A DNA stretch of 64,000 nucleotides from Candidatus Altimarinota bacterium. GTDB taxonomy: Bacteria > Patescibacteriota > Gracilibacteria > JAHISY01. Under the pieces are notes generated by a model that was given only the letters and a program-made list of their open reading frames with translations, was not told where the DNA came from and searched no databases. Numbering within the stretch: the first letter of the stretch is position 1; every line of letters begins with the position of its first letter. The stretch lies in NCBI GenBank assembly GCA_028690585.1, contig JAQVAZ010000001.1:62001-126000 (forward strand), given 5' to 3'. Position numbers and translations under genes: made by a program. This document shows positions 25,181 to 34,565 of the stretch, in pieces.

Positions 25181-26656
25181 TTACCAATTTACATTTACTC
25201 CACTATCACCTGTAGATACATTTACGTTTCCTCCATCGCTGTTTCCATTTGAGCCCTCCGATACTAGAGTATTTACGATTGCGTAAGCAGAGATAATCAA
25301 TACAATACCAACTACAACCCAAAGAATAATTTTCTTAGCTTTGCCAGTTTGCTCTTCATTACCAAAGGCAGTGATATAGAGGAAGCCTGCGTAAATCAAC
25401 GCAGTGATAGCTAAAACAGAAACGAAAGGTAAAACGAAATTTGTCCAACCTGCAATCATACCGATTGCGTTGCTGTAGGTATTTCCTTTGTAGTTATTTT
25501 TGAAAACCGTGAGGCCTTGAGCTGCGCCTGGTCCAGTAATAATAGCAGTGGATCCATTGCTGCTCGGCCAAGTGAAGCCGAGATTCCAATTTGTGCCACC
25601 TACATTTACAGTGCCACCATTATTTCCGAGTAATCCTCCGAGTAGGCTTGTGGCAGCGCTACCAACCAAGCTTGAAGTAGCTGTGCTGAGGATTCCTGTT
25701 GTTGCGCTGGTTGTGGTTGTAGCGGTTGTTGCAGCTGTTATAGTTTTAACACAGCATTTATAACCACTCGCGCAATCTCCGCCTCCGCTATAACCCTGCC
25801 AACCATCTGGGCAAATAAATAAACTAGTTGCTTGGCAAGTTGCGCCTGAGCCAACGACTCCGCAGCTACCACCAGCGGCTACTGCACCTGTGGTGCTGCT
25901 AAAAAGATCACCGAAGATTCCTGCTTTCAATAAAGCCGGCTGACTCAAAAAGCTAGTTTTTGGGTTAGTAGATTTAGAATCAACTTTTTGGATAGTTTCT
26001 AACTCTCTTTCTTTTACTGCATTTTTTATTTTCAAAACTACTGCAGCATAATCTTCTTGCGCTTTATCCCAATCTGCTTTTTGCTGAATGCATTTAGTTG
26101 TATCGTTACTATACAAACTCAAGCAATCACCTACTGCAGCGTTGGTTGCTTCGAGTTTATTTCTTACAGCTACTTCTTCGTTTTTCAGATTTACCCAATA
26201 TTTATCATTTGCATTGAAGGCTTCTCCAATCGTGGAATTAGTTAATTCACTTTTAGTTTTAGCTGCGCTGCGTTGAGTTTGCGCATAATCTTCATAACCA
26301 ATCGCAGCATCGAGTTGCTGGTAATCTCCACGCAATTCCTTCGCGGTATCGATTTGCGCCGCGAGGCGGGTTGTGCAATTCGCAGCTTCTTGCTGCTTAT
26401 CATAAGCACCACTATCTCCTTGCCCGATTGCTTTCCGATAATCACTCCGCGCAGTTTTCACAGCATCTACATAAGGTTTCAGCTGAGATTGCGCAGCAGC
26501 ATCAAAAATTACGCTAGATTGGAGTTGCTTCGCTTCTCCAAAGCCTAGAATCCAAATCAAAACTCCTAGCGCTAAGAAGAAAAAAACCAAAGCAAACTTC
26601 GAATCAGAAGCTAGTTTTTGGATATCATTGCGAGATTTTTGAGATAGTTTCAGCAT
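25181..26656 (-). CDS. Large surface protein ending in one pilin module
   Basis: The 491-aa protein has an N-terminal membrane helix (about 24-42), then a helical, coiled-coil-prone region to about residue 230. A cysteine-rich patch comes next (GGSCGVVGSGATCQ through GYKCCVK, six cysteines), followed by a low-complexity Thr/Ala linker and a C-terminal pilin module (VLAITALIYAGFLYITAFGN, loop EEQTGKAKK, then SAYAIVNTLV). It lies 11 bases upstream of the single-module pilin gene. It may be a minor pilin or tip protein; this is inference from architecture. Confidence 0.65.
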   Translation of the reverse strand: MLKLSQKSRNDIQKLASDSKFALVFFFLALGVLIWILGFGEAKQLQSSVIFDAAAQSQLKPYVDAVKTARSDYRKAIGQGDSGAYDKQQEAANCTTRLAAQIDTAKELRGDYQQLDAAIGYEDYAQTQRSAAKTKSELTNSTIGEAFNANDKYWVNLKNEEVAVRNKLEATNAAVGDCLSLYSNDTTKCIQQKADWDKAQEDYAAVVLKIKNAVKERELETIQKVDSKSTNPKTSFLSQPALLKAGIFGDLFSSTTGAVAAGGSCGVVGSGATCQATSLFICPDGWQGYSGGGDCASGYKCCVKTITAATTATTTTSATTGILSTATSSLVGSAATSLLGGLLGNNGGTVNVGGTNWNLGFTWPSSNGSTAIITGPGAAQGLTVFKNNYKGNTYSNAIGMIAGWTNFVLPFVSVLAITALIYAGFLYITAFGNEEQTGKAKKIILWVVVGIVLIISAYAIVNTLVSEGSNGNSDGGNVNVSTGDSGVNVNW

Positions 26657-26661
26657 AATGA

Positions 26662-27825
26662 TTAGAAGATACCGCTAAAGATTTTCCAAAAGGTTAAAGC
26701 TTTGAATACAGTATTTAGCTCTGCAGTGGTAGCAGTGAGTTGTTTTTCCGCTTCTACGATATGCGCGCTAAGCTCTGTTTTGACAGCGTTTAATTGATTG
26801 AGCGCACCTTCATAAGTGGCTTTCAAATTTCCACTAACTGCTTCCTGTGTAGCGAGTGTAGAGTTTGCTTCTTTGAGAGATTGCTGACACCACCCTAAGC
26901 CTTGCGCAGGAGTAAGATCTTGCGAATTTGTCTGAGCAAATCTCAGAGCGGTGATATCAGTATCAAGTTTTTTTGTTACTGCTTCTAGCGTGGTAGTGAG
27001 TTGTGCGATTTTTTCGAGTTGAGTAGCTTCTGCTTCCCAGGCTTTTTCATAATCGCTTTTGCGTTTGGCGCAGGGATTTTCCTGATAAGTGTTATCAATC
27101 AAGCACTTTTGTAAAAGCACTTGTTGGTTATCAGTTTTAGCGCGGTATTGATTCAGTGCAGCGAAGAGTTTTTGAATCTCAGTTTTTCCAATAATATTAT
27201 TATCTGTATCGCGGAATTTATATTTTTTGAGAATCTTGGTTTCCTCTTCTAGGGTGATTGCAGTTTTTTGAATTTGTTGATTGCAGTTTTGCGCAGTAGC
27301 GAGATTACTTTCAGCGGTTGTGCAGCTTTCTGTATCAGCGCAAAGCAAAGCTTCGTTTTCTAAACTAGCGATGGAAATACTCAAATTACTGCGTTGCTCA
27401 CTAAACTGTTTTTCGAGAGAAGCGATTTGAGCGTTGAGGCTACTGAGCTCAGTATCGATTTCTCCGATTTTTTCCCACTGTGAGTTTGCTGCGTAATCCA
27501 CATATCTAGTTACGAGTTTGATTTTTTGCGCGCGAAGATTACTCAGATCTTGCGCGGTAGTTTGCGCAGCGCAGCTACTCTCTATGCTATTAGCAATGCC
27601 AAGCGTATCAGCTTGGAGTTGTTTACTTTTTTCCGTAGCGCTGCCTGCTAACGCAAGTATCAGAATCGCGAGAATAATCAAAAAACCAGCGAAAGCGTGT
27701 TTCAATTTTGATTCTTTAGCCTGAAATCCACGGATATTGCGTGGATTTCGATTAGCGATGCGGCGAATCCTAATTTTTATACCCCGTAACGCTGGCTTCG
27801 ATTTTGTTTTTGTTTTGAGAGGCAT
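26662..27825 (-). CDS. Membrane-anchored coiled-coil protein
   Basis: The 387-aa protein has a very basic N-terminus, one membrane helix (about 46-65) and then nearly 300 residues rich in Gln, Ala, Leu and Glu with heptad character, plus scattered cysteines. It ends abruptly in a short hydrophobic segment (ALTFWKIFSGIF). It starts 6 bases upstream of the next gene in the pilin cluster and may be a periplasmic spacer or scaffold of the apparatus. No family recognised. ATG at 27825 is chosen over the adjacent TTG. Confidence 0.6.
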   Translation of the reverse strand: MPLKTKTKSKPALRGIKIRIRRIANRNPRNIRGFQAKESKLKHAFAGFLIILAILILALAGSATEKSKQLQADTLGIANSIESSCAAQTTAQDLSNLRAQKIKLVTRYVDYAANSQWEKIGEIDTELSSLNAQIASLEKQFSEQRSNLSISIASLENEALLCADTESCTTAESNLATAQNCNQQIQKTAITLEEETKILKKYKFRDTDNNIIGKTEIQKLFAALNQYRAKTDNQQVLLQKCLIDNTYQENPCAKRKSDYEKAWEAEATQLEKIAQLTTTLEAVTKKLDTDITALRFAQTNSQDLTPAQGLGWCQQSLKEANSTLATQEAVSGNLKATYEGALNQLNAVKTELSAHIVEAEKQLTATTAELNTVFKALTFWKIFSGIF

Positions 27826-27864
27826 CAATTTGTTTTAAGTTGCCTCCCCTATCTAATCCGAAAA

Positions 27865-28020
27865 TTAGAGAGAGAAGATCCGAGCAAATACACCACTCTT
27901 ACGAGTTGTGCGGTAACCACGTGGATTTGCGTTGCGGATTGGGTTGATTGCGAAATGCACACGCTTTGTGGAGATACGAGTAGCTGCCCGAGTTGTTTTG
28001 GTTTTTGTTGTTTTAGACAT
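27865..28020 (-). CDS. Small very basic protein, 51 aa
   Basis: An ATG-initiated reading frame of 51 codons encodes a protein with about 15 Arg/Lys residues, starting MSKTTKTKTTRAATRISTKR and containing NPRGYRTTRKSG. The composition looks like a nucleic-acid-binding or ribosome-associated protein, but I recognise no family. It lies between two pilin-cluster genes with intergenic space on both sides, so it may be an independent gene. Codon use resembles its neighbours. Confidence 0.5.
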   Translation of the reverse strand: MSKTTKTKTTRAATRISTKRVHFAINPIRNANPRGYRTTRKSGVFARIFSL

Positions 28021-28105
28021 GTGATTTGGTGGTTAAGAAATCAGGATATCTTAGCAGAAGATGGCTTTCCAATCAATCAGGGAGGCTTGACACAAGCCTT
28101 AAATA

Positions 28106-29884
28106 TTAGATATTCACCTGCACAGTAGTTTTATTTAGAGTGTTGCTATTGCTGCCAGAAGCGAGAGTATTCACAAGAGAATAAGCAGAAATACTAATAA
28201 CGATTCCCGCTACTGCTCCGAGAATAATCTTCTTGGCTTTACCTGCAATTTCATCATTTCCAAAGTTTGCTACCCAAAAGATTCCTGCGATCAAGATAGC
28301 TACTACAGAGATAATTCCAACGAAAGTTGTGAGGAAATTTGTAATACCTGTGAGGAGCTGAATACCTTGATTTATGTTCACACTTGCTGTGCCAGTAGAA
28401 GAATCTACTACGAAGATAAAGCTGCGAATGAGTGTATCTGCAAGGAGAATCACTCCGAGGCCTCCGATACTCCAAAGTAAAGTTTTCTTATGTTTGGTTA
28501 CTACTTCTTCGTTTCCAAGTGAGCTAATAATGAAAATCGCAGAATACACAATAAAGAAAACTGCAACACCTCCCATGAGGCTGGAGAAGAAATTCACTAC
28601 TCCCATGATTTGAGTAGTAGCTGTTTGCCCGAGAATAATCGCGCTGCGGCAACTAGCTGGCGCGGAAGCGAGATTCCCTGACTTAAGGAATTCCACGCAT
28701 TCTGGAGTAGTTAAACCACTGCTGGTATTGGCTGGATAGATAAAGTTAAAAATCAAATTATCTAAAACAATCAGCGTAATAAACGCAGTAAGTGAATGTA
28801 TAAGATATTTCTTTTCCTTCTCGATGCCCTCCTCATTACCACCAGCAGAGATGATATGCACTCCCGCCAAAAACATAAATAAAACTGCAACTGCTCCAGC
28901 CAGCACTTTGAGATAACCAAAAATATTTCTGGCTTCAGTTTGGAAATAAGTAGCGATAGATGTTACAAAGCTGGTTTCTGCTACGGTTACTTTTCCATTC
29001 ACGATAGTGAAAAGGCTGCCGCCTGGAGTAGCTGCGCTACCACCTTCGAAGAAAGCGATTACTAGAATATCTATCGCAAAAATAATTGCTAAAGCGATAA
29101 TACTCCAAGTGAGATTAGTTTTACCTTTCTTGATTCCTTCTTCGTCGCTAGCAGTTACCAGCTGGAAAGCAGCGAGGAGTAACCATAAAACTGCCATTCC
29201 GCTGGCTGCGTATTTGAAAAAATCTTTTACATTATAAAGTAGCGCATTGATTGTGCCGATTCCGCTTTCATTGAAGCCAGCGCCACGAGTTGTAGAAGAA
29301 GGATTAGTAGCTGTGCTTGAAAAATTCGCGAGACCTGAATTCTCGAAACCACTACCAAGAAAAGAGTCTGTAGTTTTGCTGGCTGGAGTCGTAGTGCTTG
29401 TCCCAGTATTAGCAGCAGCTTTAGCTGTTTCTATATTTTTTAGGGTTGCTGCGGTTGAAGCATCTTGTATTGCATAATAATCAGGATTCGCTGCTCTGGC
29501 TGCATCTATCGTTTCTCCTGCGGATGCATCAGCCTCTGCCTGCGCTTTTTCAGCTGCTGCTTTCTCTAAAAGAACAGCTTCATCTGTAGCTCTAAAAGCA
29601 GTTCCACAACTAATGGCACAAACTTTAACTTGAGAATCAGAAGCTCCATTCATTGTATCTGCAGCTTTGCAACACAAGCTACAATCATCTGCACTAGTAA
29701 CCTGAGTTGCACAAGTTTTGCCAGCATCAGAAGCAACCCCACTAGCAATATCCGATTTTAGTAAGTTGCTATCCAGAGTTTGGGTCGCAGTTACTCCAAT
29801 CAAAACTAAAGTAAACACAGCTAGGCTGGCTGTAAATAAATACTTAGTTTTTTGCTTGCGTAATGTGATTCGGTTGGAGTGCAT
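28106..29884 (-). CDS. Polyprotein-like protein with four pilin modules
   Basis: The 592-aa protein has a signal/anchor helix, a cysteine-rich N-terminal region (CATQVTSADDCSLCCK and CAISC) and an Ala/Glu helical segment. Four consecutive two-helix pilin-like modules follow; each loop carries an acidic pair and a lysine cluster (DEEGIKKGK, NEEGIEKEKK, NEEVVTKHKK, NDEIAGKAKK). Only the last ends in the AYSLVNTL form of the single-module pilin. Fusion of four modules in one chain is unusual for pilins, which are normally separate subunits. It starts 1 base after the stop of the next gene upstream. Confidence 0.72.
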   Translation of the reverse strand: MHSNRITLRKQKTKYLFTASLAVFTLVLIGVTATQTLDSNLLKSDIASGVASDAGKTCATQVTSADDCSLCCKAADTMNGASDSQVKVCAISCGTAFRATDEAVLLEKAAAEKAQAEADASAGETIDAARAANPDYYAIQDASTAATLKNIETAKAAANTGTSTTTPASKTTDSFLGSGFENSGLANFSSTATNPSSTTRGAGFNESGIGTINALLYNVKDFFKYAASGMAVLWLLLAAFQLVTASDEEGIKKGKTNLTWSIIALAIIFAIDILVIAFFEGGSAATPGGSLFTIVNGKVTVAETSFVTSIATYFQTEARNIFGYLKVLAGAVAVLFMFLAGVHIISAGGNEEGIEKEKKYLIHSLTAFITLIVLDNLIFNFIYPANTSSGLTTPECVEFLKSGNLASAPASCRSAIILGQTATTQIMGVVNFFSSLMGGVAVFFIVYSAIFIISSLGNEEVVTKHKKTLLWSIGGLGVILLADTLIRSFIFVVDSSTGTASVNINQGIQLLTGITNFLTTFVGIISVVAILIAGIFWVANFGNDEIAGKAKKIILGAVAGIVISISAYSLVNTLASGSNSNTLNKTTVQVNI

Positions 29885-29885
29885 T

Positions 29886-31634
29886 TTAAAGTTTTACATC
29901 TATCATCGTGCCCGAAGAAGTTGTGCTGGAAAGCACTGTATTTACCAGCGCATAAGCAGAAATCGTGAGAACTAATCCTAGCGCGGCTGCTAACATAATC
30001 TTTTTGCCTTTCTCTGCTTGCTCAGCATTAAACGCGGCAGTGGAAAGATAAAGCCCACCAACTACCATTGCTAAAACAGCTAGGATTGCTGAGAAGGTTA
30101 GTAAGAAATTTGTGAAACCACCGAGCTGCGCAGAGAAGCTAGCGATTTGGGTATCTCCCAAACCACCAGTAGCTGGCATAAAGATAGTTACGAAAACTTC
30201 TGAAACGAGGATAATCAGCAAACCTAAGAAAATCCAAGTAATCATTTTCTTTTGTTTTGTAATGATTTCTTCTTCTCCACCTGCTGCTACCATTTTGAAA
30301 CCAGCGAGGAAAAGCATAAAAACTGCCATCGCGCCGATGAAAGTTTGGAAATATTTCACATAATTCAGAACAAAAATCTTTGCTTGGATTCCGCTTTGCG
30401 CGAGTAGTGCTGCGTGTTGCGTGATTGCATCAGCACCAGTGAGGGTTACATTTGGAGCAATTACATTATCTACGAGTATCGTAGTTGCTCCTGCAATCAA
30501 TAAACCAATCGAAGCCCACACGAGAGATTTCCTAGAATTTTTTACAGTTTCTTCATCACCTACCGCGGTAATCATGCGGAAAGCAGAAATTCCCATCGTA
30601 AGTAAAGCTACTCCACCGAGAATGTATTGAATCAATCTACCCGCTGAGCGGAAAGAGTAACCAACAAGAGTAGCGGAGATTTGAGTAGTAGCAGGATTTG
30701 CCAACAAGCTATCGCTATTGCTTCCGAGGCTCATCAGACTTAGCGCTTGGGAAAAAGGCTCAGCTAACGCGAGGATTAAGAAACCCGTAAAAGCCCAAAT
30801 CATTTGATCTTTGAATTTTTTCAAAGCTTCATCTTTACTCGCAGATCCAAGGAAAGTAATCACATACAAACCGAGGTAAAGCATAAATACTCCTCCGAGA
30901 ATATATTTTGCGATTACGATTAATCTAGCAATCAAACTATCTTTCACGAGATTAGTGATTAGCGCATCATTGGTTTTCCAATTTGTAGAGATGTAAGAAT
31001 CCGTGAAATGTGGAACTTTATCTGGTGAAGCGGATTCGAGTAATTGGAGAGTTGAGCCTGTTTTGTTTTTTGTTGTGGATGTTGAGGTTGTTGTTTTAGC
31101 TGCAGTTGTATCACCCACAATTGCTGCTGGTGTTTTAATACTTCCGTAATTAGCGCAAGATGTTTGGCAGTTAGTATTTGCACCACAGCAAGTTGCACAA
31201 TTACTCGTATCACCATTCGCTTCTTTTACACACTTACTAATCAGCGTAGCATCTGTGGCTGAAACCGCATCCATAGATGCATAGTAATCAGGATTATCTG
31301 CTCTCGCTTTATCTAGAGTTGCTGTTATATCTGCATTACTTTGCGCGTTTGGTTTCGTGATATTTTCATCTACATAAGTTTGGTATTCAGTGCTACTTTT
31401 TTTCAGCGCATCCATTTTCTGGATACAAGTTAAGCTTGTGCAGCCACTTGTTTTGCAGCATGTAATACAATCTTGCTGAGTTGTAGCAGCTTGCATCGGA
31501 TTAAGTTTTGCGTAGCATTCTTCCGCTGTTTCAGCTGTTGCGATCCCAGAGAATGCAATCACTAAACCAAAACAAAAACCAAGTGCGAGAATTGGTTTCC
31601 AAAATTTCCGAGATTTGGTTTTATTTTCCAGCAA
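29886..31634 (-). CDS. Second protein with four pilin modules
   Basis: The 582-aa protein parallels the 28106-29884 gene: N-terminal membrane helix, cysteine-rich segment (CITCCKTSGCTSLTC and CATCCGANTNCQTSC), a Ser/Thr linker and four two-helix modules with loops ASKDEALKKFK, GDEETVKNSRK, GEEEIITKQKK and NAEQAEKGKK. The last module ends SAYALVNTVL. The two genes are probably ancient duplicates. The start is TTG at 31634; TAAAAC ends 8 bases before it, which would make the mRNA leaderless and would make this the first gene of the pilin operon. Confidence 0.7.
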   Translation of the reverse strand: MLENKTKSRKFWKPILALGFCFGLVIAFSGIATAETAEECYAKLNPMQAATTQQDCITCCKTSGCTSLTCIQKMDALKKSSTEYQTYVDENITKPNAQSNADITATLDKARADNPDYYASMDAVSATDATLISKCVKEANGDTSNCATCCGANTNCQTSCANYGSIKTPAAIVGDTTAAKTTTSTSTTKNKTGSTLQLLESASPDKVPHFTDSYISTNWKTNDALITNLVKDSLIARLIVIAKYILGGVFMLYLGLYVITFLGSASKDEALKKFKDQMIWAFTGFLILALAEPFSQALSLMSLGSNSDSLLANPATTQISATLVGYSFRSAGRLIQYILGGVALLTMGISAFRMITAVGDEETVKNSRKSLVWASIGLLIAGATTILVDNVIAPNVTLTGADAITQHAALLAQSGIQAKIFVLNYVKYFQTFIGAMAVFMLFLAGFKMVAAGGEEEIITKQKKMITWIFLGLLIILVSEVFVTIFMPATGGLGDTQIASFSAQLGGFTNFLLTFSAILAVLAMVVGGLYLSTAAFNAEQAEKGKKIMLAAALGLVLTISAYALVNTVLSSTTSSGTMIDVKL

Positions 31635-31697
31635 ATTTTTGGTTTTAAATCGGGATATTCTACCAGAAAAAGCCTGCTAAAGCAATCGAACAACCAA

Positions 31698-31725
31698 GAA
31701 AAAAGCCTCACTTAGTGAGACTTTT
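31698..31725 (-). terminator. Rho-independent terminator of the 31751 gene
   Basis: On the minus strand GTCTCAC and GTGAGGC pair around loop TAA (31705-31721), followed by a run of six T. Confidence 0.75.
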
Positions 31726-31750
31726 CGCAAGGGGTGATGTTGGGATTTCC

Positions 31751-32851
31751 TTAAGCTTTGCGGCCACCGCGGCGTTTGCGGTTAGCTTCTGGGCCTTTCT
31801 TCTTACTTGCATCGAGTTTATACAGCGCGCGGCCAACTCTCGCAAACCAAGGAGTTTTCTGGAGGTTAAGAGAGATTGTGCCTTTTTTTACTTGGCGTTG
31901 CTTCAAAACTCCACGGATGATTTCTTCTTTTGTGAGTGGAGATTTCTTTGCGAGTAAATCTTCGATGATATCAGCTACGGTGCCTTCGCTGTATCCCCAT
32001 TCGCGTAAAGCGTATAAACCTCTGCCAATCAAAACGAAATTTTCATCACGGATTAATTCATTATGCACCGCTTGCACAGTCACAACTTTCTTATCGAAAC
32101 CATGCTCGGAAATCTTATTCGCAATCTCTACAAAATGAATCGGCTTCTGAAGCTCACGCATGATAATCAGCGCTTTATCGCGGAGGCTGCGTGGATTGAT
32201 ATGTCTCCAGCCCATTAGTCCCCAACCTTCTTCTACTTTCTTGAGGCGAGGATCGATTTCCAAAACTGCAGCGATGGTTTCTGATTTTAGATTCTTACCA
32301 CTGTTGGCGAGGATTGCTCTTGCCATATTCACGAGGCGCACTTCATCCGTAACTTCCTTTTGCTTACTGAGAGAATTCACTGCTTTATCAGCGATGAGAT
32401 TAATCTCGGTGAGAGGAATTTTGCTGCTGCGCCAGAATGGTTTGAAGTTACTGGTTCTTTCAGATTTCACACTCTCATCAACTGCGAGTGAAAGTCTCAC
32501 GATGTTTCCATCGATTTCACTCAGGGAGTGAATCATATTCAAAACTTCAGAAACCAATTTATCTTCTACTTTTACTCCTCCGTTTTTAATCAAAACTCCT
32601 TTTGCTAATTCATTGATGTGTTGGAGTTTGGTGCTGCCAATCGTGCGGCGGAGCTTGCTTAGCGCGATATTTTCAATCTGACGAATTCTTTCTCTCGTAA
32701 CATCAAAATGCTGCCCAATCTTTTCTAGCGTTTCACGATTCTTGCCTGTGAGAGCAAATCGGCGATTCACTACTTCCCTTTCTTTCTCCGATAAAACGAG
32801 GAAGAGTTCTTCGAGAACTTGAGAGAGATTGATAGCAGCTGCTGTATTCAT
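31751..32851 (-). CDS. Sigma-70 region 4 / HARE-HTH regulator
   Basis: The 366-aa protein begins with a sigma-70 region 4 HTH: LSEKEREVVNRRFALTG, then LEKIGQHFDVTRERIRQIENIALSKLRR, the classic -35-binding helix pair. The region 2 core-binding domain is absent. The C-terminal third has a HARE-HTH winged helix (KALIIMRELQKPIHFVEIANKI through GRGLYALREWGY) as in the RNA polymerase delta subunit. It ends in a very basic tail. It likely binds DNA or RNA polymerase as an auxiliary factor. I chose the ATG at 32851, because the 11 residues before it are polar and unconserved. Confidence 0.72.
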   Translation of the reverse strand: MNTAAAINLSQVLEELFLVLSEKEREVVNRRFALTGKNRETLEKIGQHFDVTRERIRQIENIALSKLRRTIGSTKLQHINELAKGVLIKNGGVKVEDKLVSEVLNMIHSLSEIDGNIVRLSLAVDESVKSERTSNFKPFWRSSKIPLTEINLIADKAVNSLSKQKEVTDEVRLVNMARAILANSGKNLKSETIAAVLEIDPRLKKVEEGWGLMGWRHINPRSLRDKALIIMRELQKPIHFVEIANKISEHGFDKKVVTVQAVHNELIRDENFVLIGRGLYALREWGYSEGTVADIIEDLLAKKSPLTKEEIIRGVLKQRQVKKGTISLNLQKTPWFARVGRALYKLDASKKKGPEANRKRRGGRKA

Positions 32852-33065
32852 ATTTGGTGAGTTATTTCTTTGCCTGCTTGGCAACGTTTGAGAGATTAAA
32901 GTTACTTGACGAGATTGTCAACAGCGCTTCTTGAAGCACTTGATTCCAACTTTTCCAAAAAGTAAAGGATTGAATTTTCGCATGATAAATCACTTCTGTC
33001 AAATGCGCTTTGAAGCATTTTATTACTCGGTTTCCCCTACTTTAATTCAGGATTTCTCTATCTGT

Positions 33066-33071
33066 TAAAAT
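33066..33071 (+). promoter_or_regulatory. Extended -10 element for galU
   Basis: TG-T-TAAAAT ends 8 bases before the ATG at 33079, so the transcript should begin at or next to the start codon. Confidence 0.5.
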
Positions 33072-33078
33072 CTTCGCG

Positions 33079-33954
33079 ATGAAAAAAATACGCAAAGCTG
33101 TTTTACCCGTTGCTGGTTTTGGCACTCGCAATCTGCCAGCCACCAAATCCATTCCGAAGGAGTTGCTGCCGATTGTAGATACTCCGGCTTTGCAGCTTCT
33201 CGTGGAGGAAGCGGTAGCGGCTGGCATCGAAGAAATTATTTTTGTAGTTTCTCCAGGCAAAACGGCGATTCAAGAATATTTCTCTCCTTCGCTACCACTG
33301 GAAGAAAAACTGAAAGAAGCTGGGAAAAATGATTTACTCCAGCAAATCCAGTGGATTTCGCAACTCGCGAAATTCACTTATGTGAATCAAGCGCAACAAC
33401 TCGGTGATGGCCACGCGATTCTCCAAGCGCAGCAAGCGGTTGATGGTGAAGCTTTCCTCGTGTTATTCGGTGATGAGATTGTGGTTTCCACTCCTTCCCT
33501 TACTACCGAATTACTCGCAGCTTACACAGCGAAAGAATCTTCCATCGTAGCTTTGCAGCAAGTTTCTCCTGCAGAAGTTTCTCGCTATGGAATTATCCAA
33601 CCAGGAATACGTGAGGAAAATCTCGTTGAGATAGCTGGTTTCGTAGAGAAACCCAAACCGGCTGATGCGCCGAGTGATTTAGCTATCATCGGAAAATATA
33701 TTTGCACTCCCGCGATTTTCCCCATTCTCGCTGCGCATCCAAACTCTTCTGGAGAGATTCGTTTAATCGATGCGCTGAGTGAATTACTCGCTAGCGAAAA
33801 AGTTTATGGATTAGTTGCGAATGGAGAGAGATATGATTTGGGAGATAAGTTTGGTTTCGTAAAAGCGAATCTGGATTTCGCTTTGCAACATCCCGAAACC
33901 GCTTCTCGCATGCAAGCGTATTTACGCGAATTAGCTGGGAGATTAAAATCTTAA
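33079..33954 (+). CDS. galU: UTP-glucose-1-phosphate uridylyltransferase
   Basis: GalU makes UDP-glucose from UTP and glucose-1-phosphate for envelope polysaccharide synthesis. The 291-aa nucleotidyltransferase has the signature VAGFGTRNLPATKSIPKELLP (residues 11-31, quoted only in part: GFGTRNLPATKSIPKE), FGDEIVV in the metal site and FVEKPKP. Length is typical for bacterial GalU. A TPR gene starts 13 bases downstream and tsaC follows, probably as one operon. Confidence 0.92.
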   Translation: MKKIRKAVLPVAGFGTRNLPATKSIPKELLPIVDTPALQLLVEEAVAAGIEEIIFVVSPGKTAIQEYFSPSLPLEEKLKEAGKNDLLQQIQWISQLAKFTYVNQAQQLGDGHAILQAQQAVDGEAFLVLFGDEIVVSTPSLTTELLAAYTAKESSIVALQQVSPAEVSRYGIIQPGIREENLVEIAGFVEKPKPADAPSDLAIIGKYICTPAIFPILAAHPNSSGEIRLIDALSELLASEKVYGLVANGERYDLGDKFGFVKANLDFALQHPETASRMQAYLRELAGRLKS

Positions 33955-33967
33955 GAGACTCAAAAAT

Positions 33968-34561
33968 ATGGAAGACGAAAAACTCCAACAAATTCTCGAT
34001 TCAGCTGATTCCCTCAAAGCTGCTGGAAAACATCGGGAAGCGATTACGCTGTGTGAAGAAATTCTCGCAGAAGATCCAGAGTGTAATGAAGCTTACGAAG
34101 AAATTGGCGATAACTTTATTTCGCTGCGCGAATTATCCAAAGCCGAAAAAGCTTTACGACAAGCAATCAAATTCGCGCCGGATTCTGCGAATGCTGCTTA
34201 TCTCATGGGATTTCTGCATTCCTGCCGCAGAGAATGGAAAGCTTCTATCCTCATGCTAGAAGTTGCCGATGATTTGAAACCGAATCACAGTGAAATTCTC
34301 CGCTGCCTCGGTTGGAGTTATTTTATGAGTGGAGATACTGCGCGCGGTGTGATTCTCCTCGAGAGGGCAAAAACTTTGGTGCCAGACGATGTCTATGTTT
34401 TGACCGATTTAGGTGTGTGTTATCTCAATGAAAGAAAGATTGAGAAAGCTTTACCGATTTTTCGTAGAGTGCTAGAAATCGATCCGAATAATGAAAAAGC
34501 GCGCGAATGTTTACTTATCGTAGAAGAATACGCTGCTTCCTCAAAGAAGTTGAAACATTAG
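33968..34561 (+). CDS. Tetratricopeptide repeat protein
   Basis: The 197-aa cytoplasmic protein consists of about five TPR motifs, for example EAYEEIGDNFISLRELSKAEKAL and ARECLLIV at the end, with the usual W/L-G-Y-F-A-P spacing. TPRs mediate protein-protein contacts, and the partner is unknown. It lies 13 bases after galU and 4 bases before tsaC in the same direction. Confidence 0.85.
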   Translation: MEDEKLQQILDSADSLKAAGKHREAITLCEEILAEDPECNEAYEEIGDNFISLRELSKAEKALRQAIKFAPDSANAAYLMGFLHSCRREWKASILMLEVADDLKPNHSEILRCLGWSYFMSGDTARGVILLERAKTLVPDDVYVLTDLGVCYLNERKIEKALPIFRRVLEIDPNNEKARECLLIVEEYAASSKKLKH

Positions 34562-34565
34562 GATT

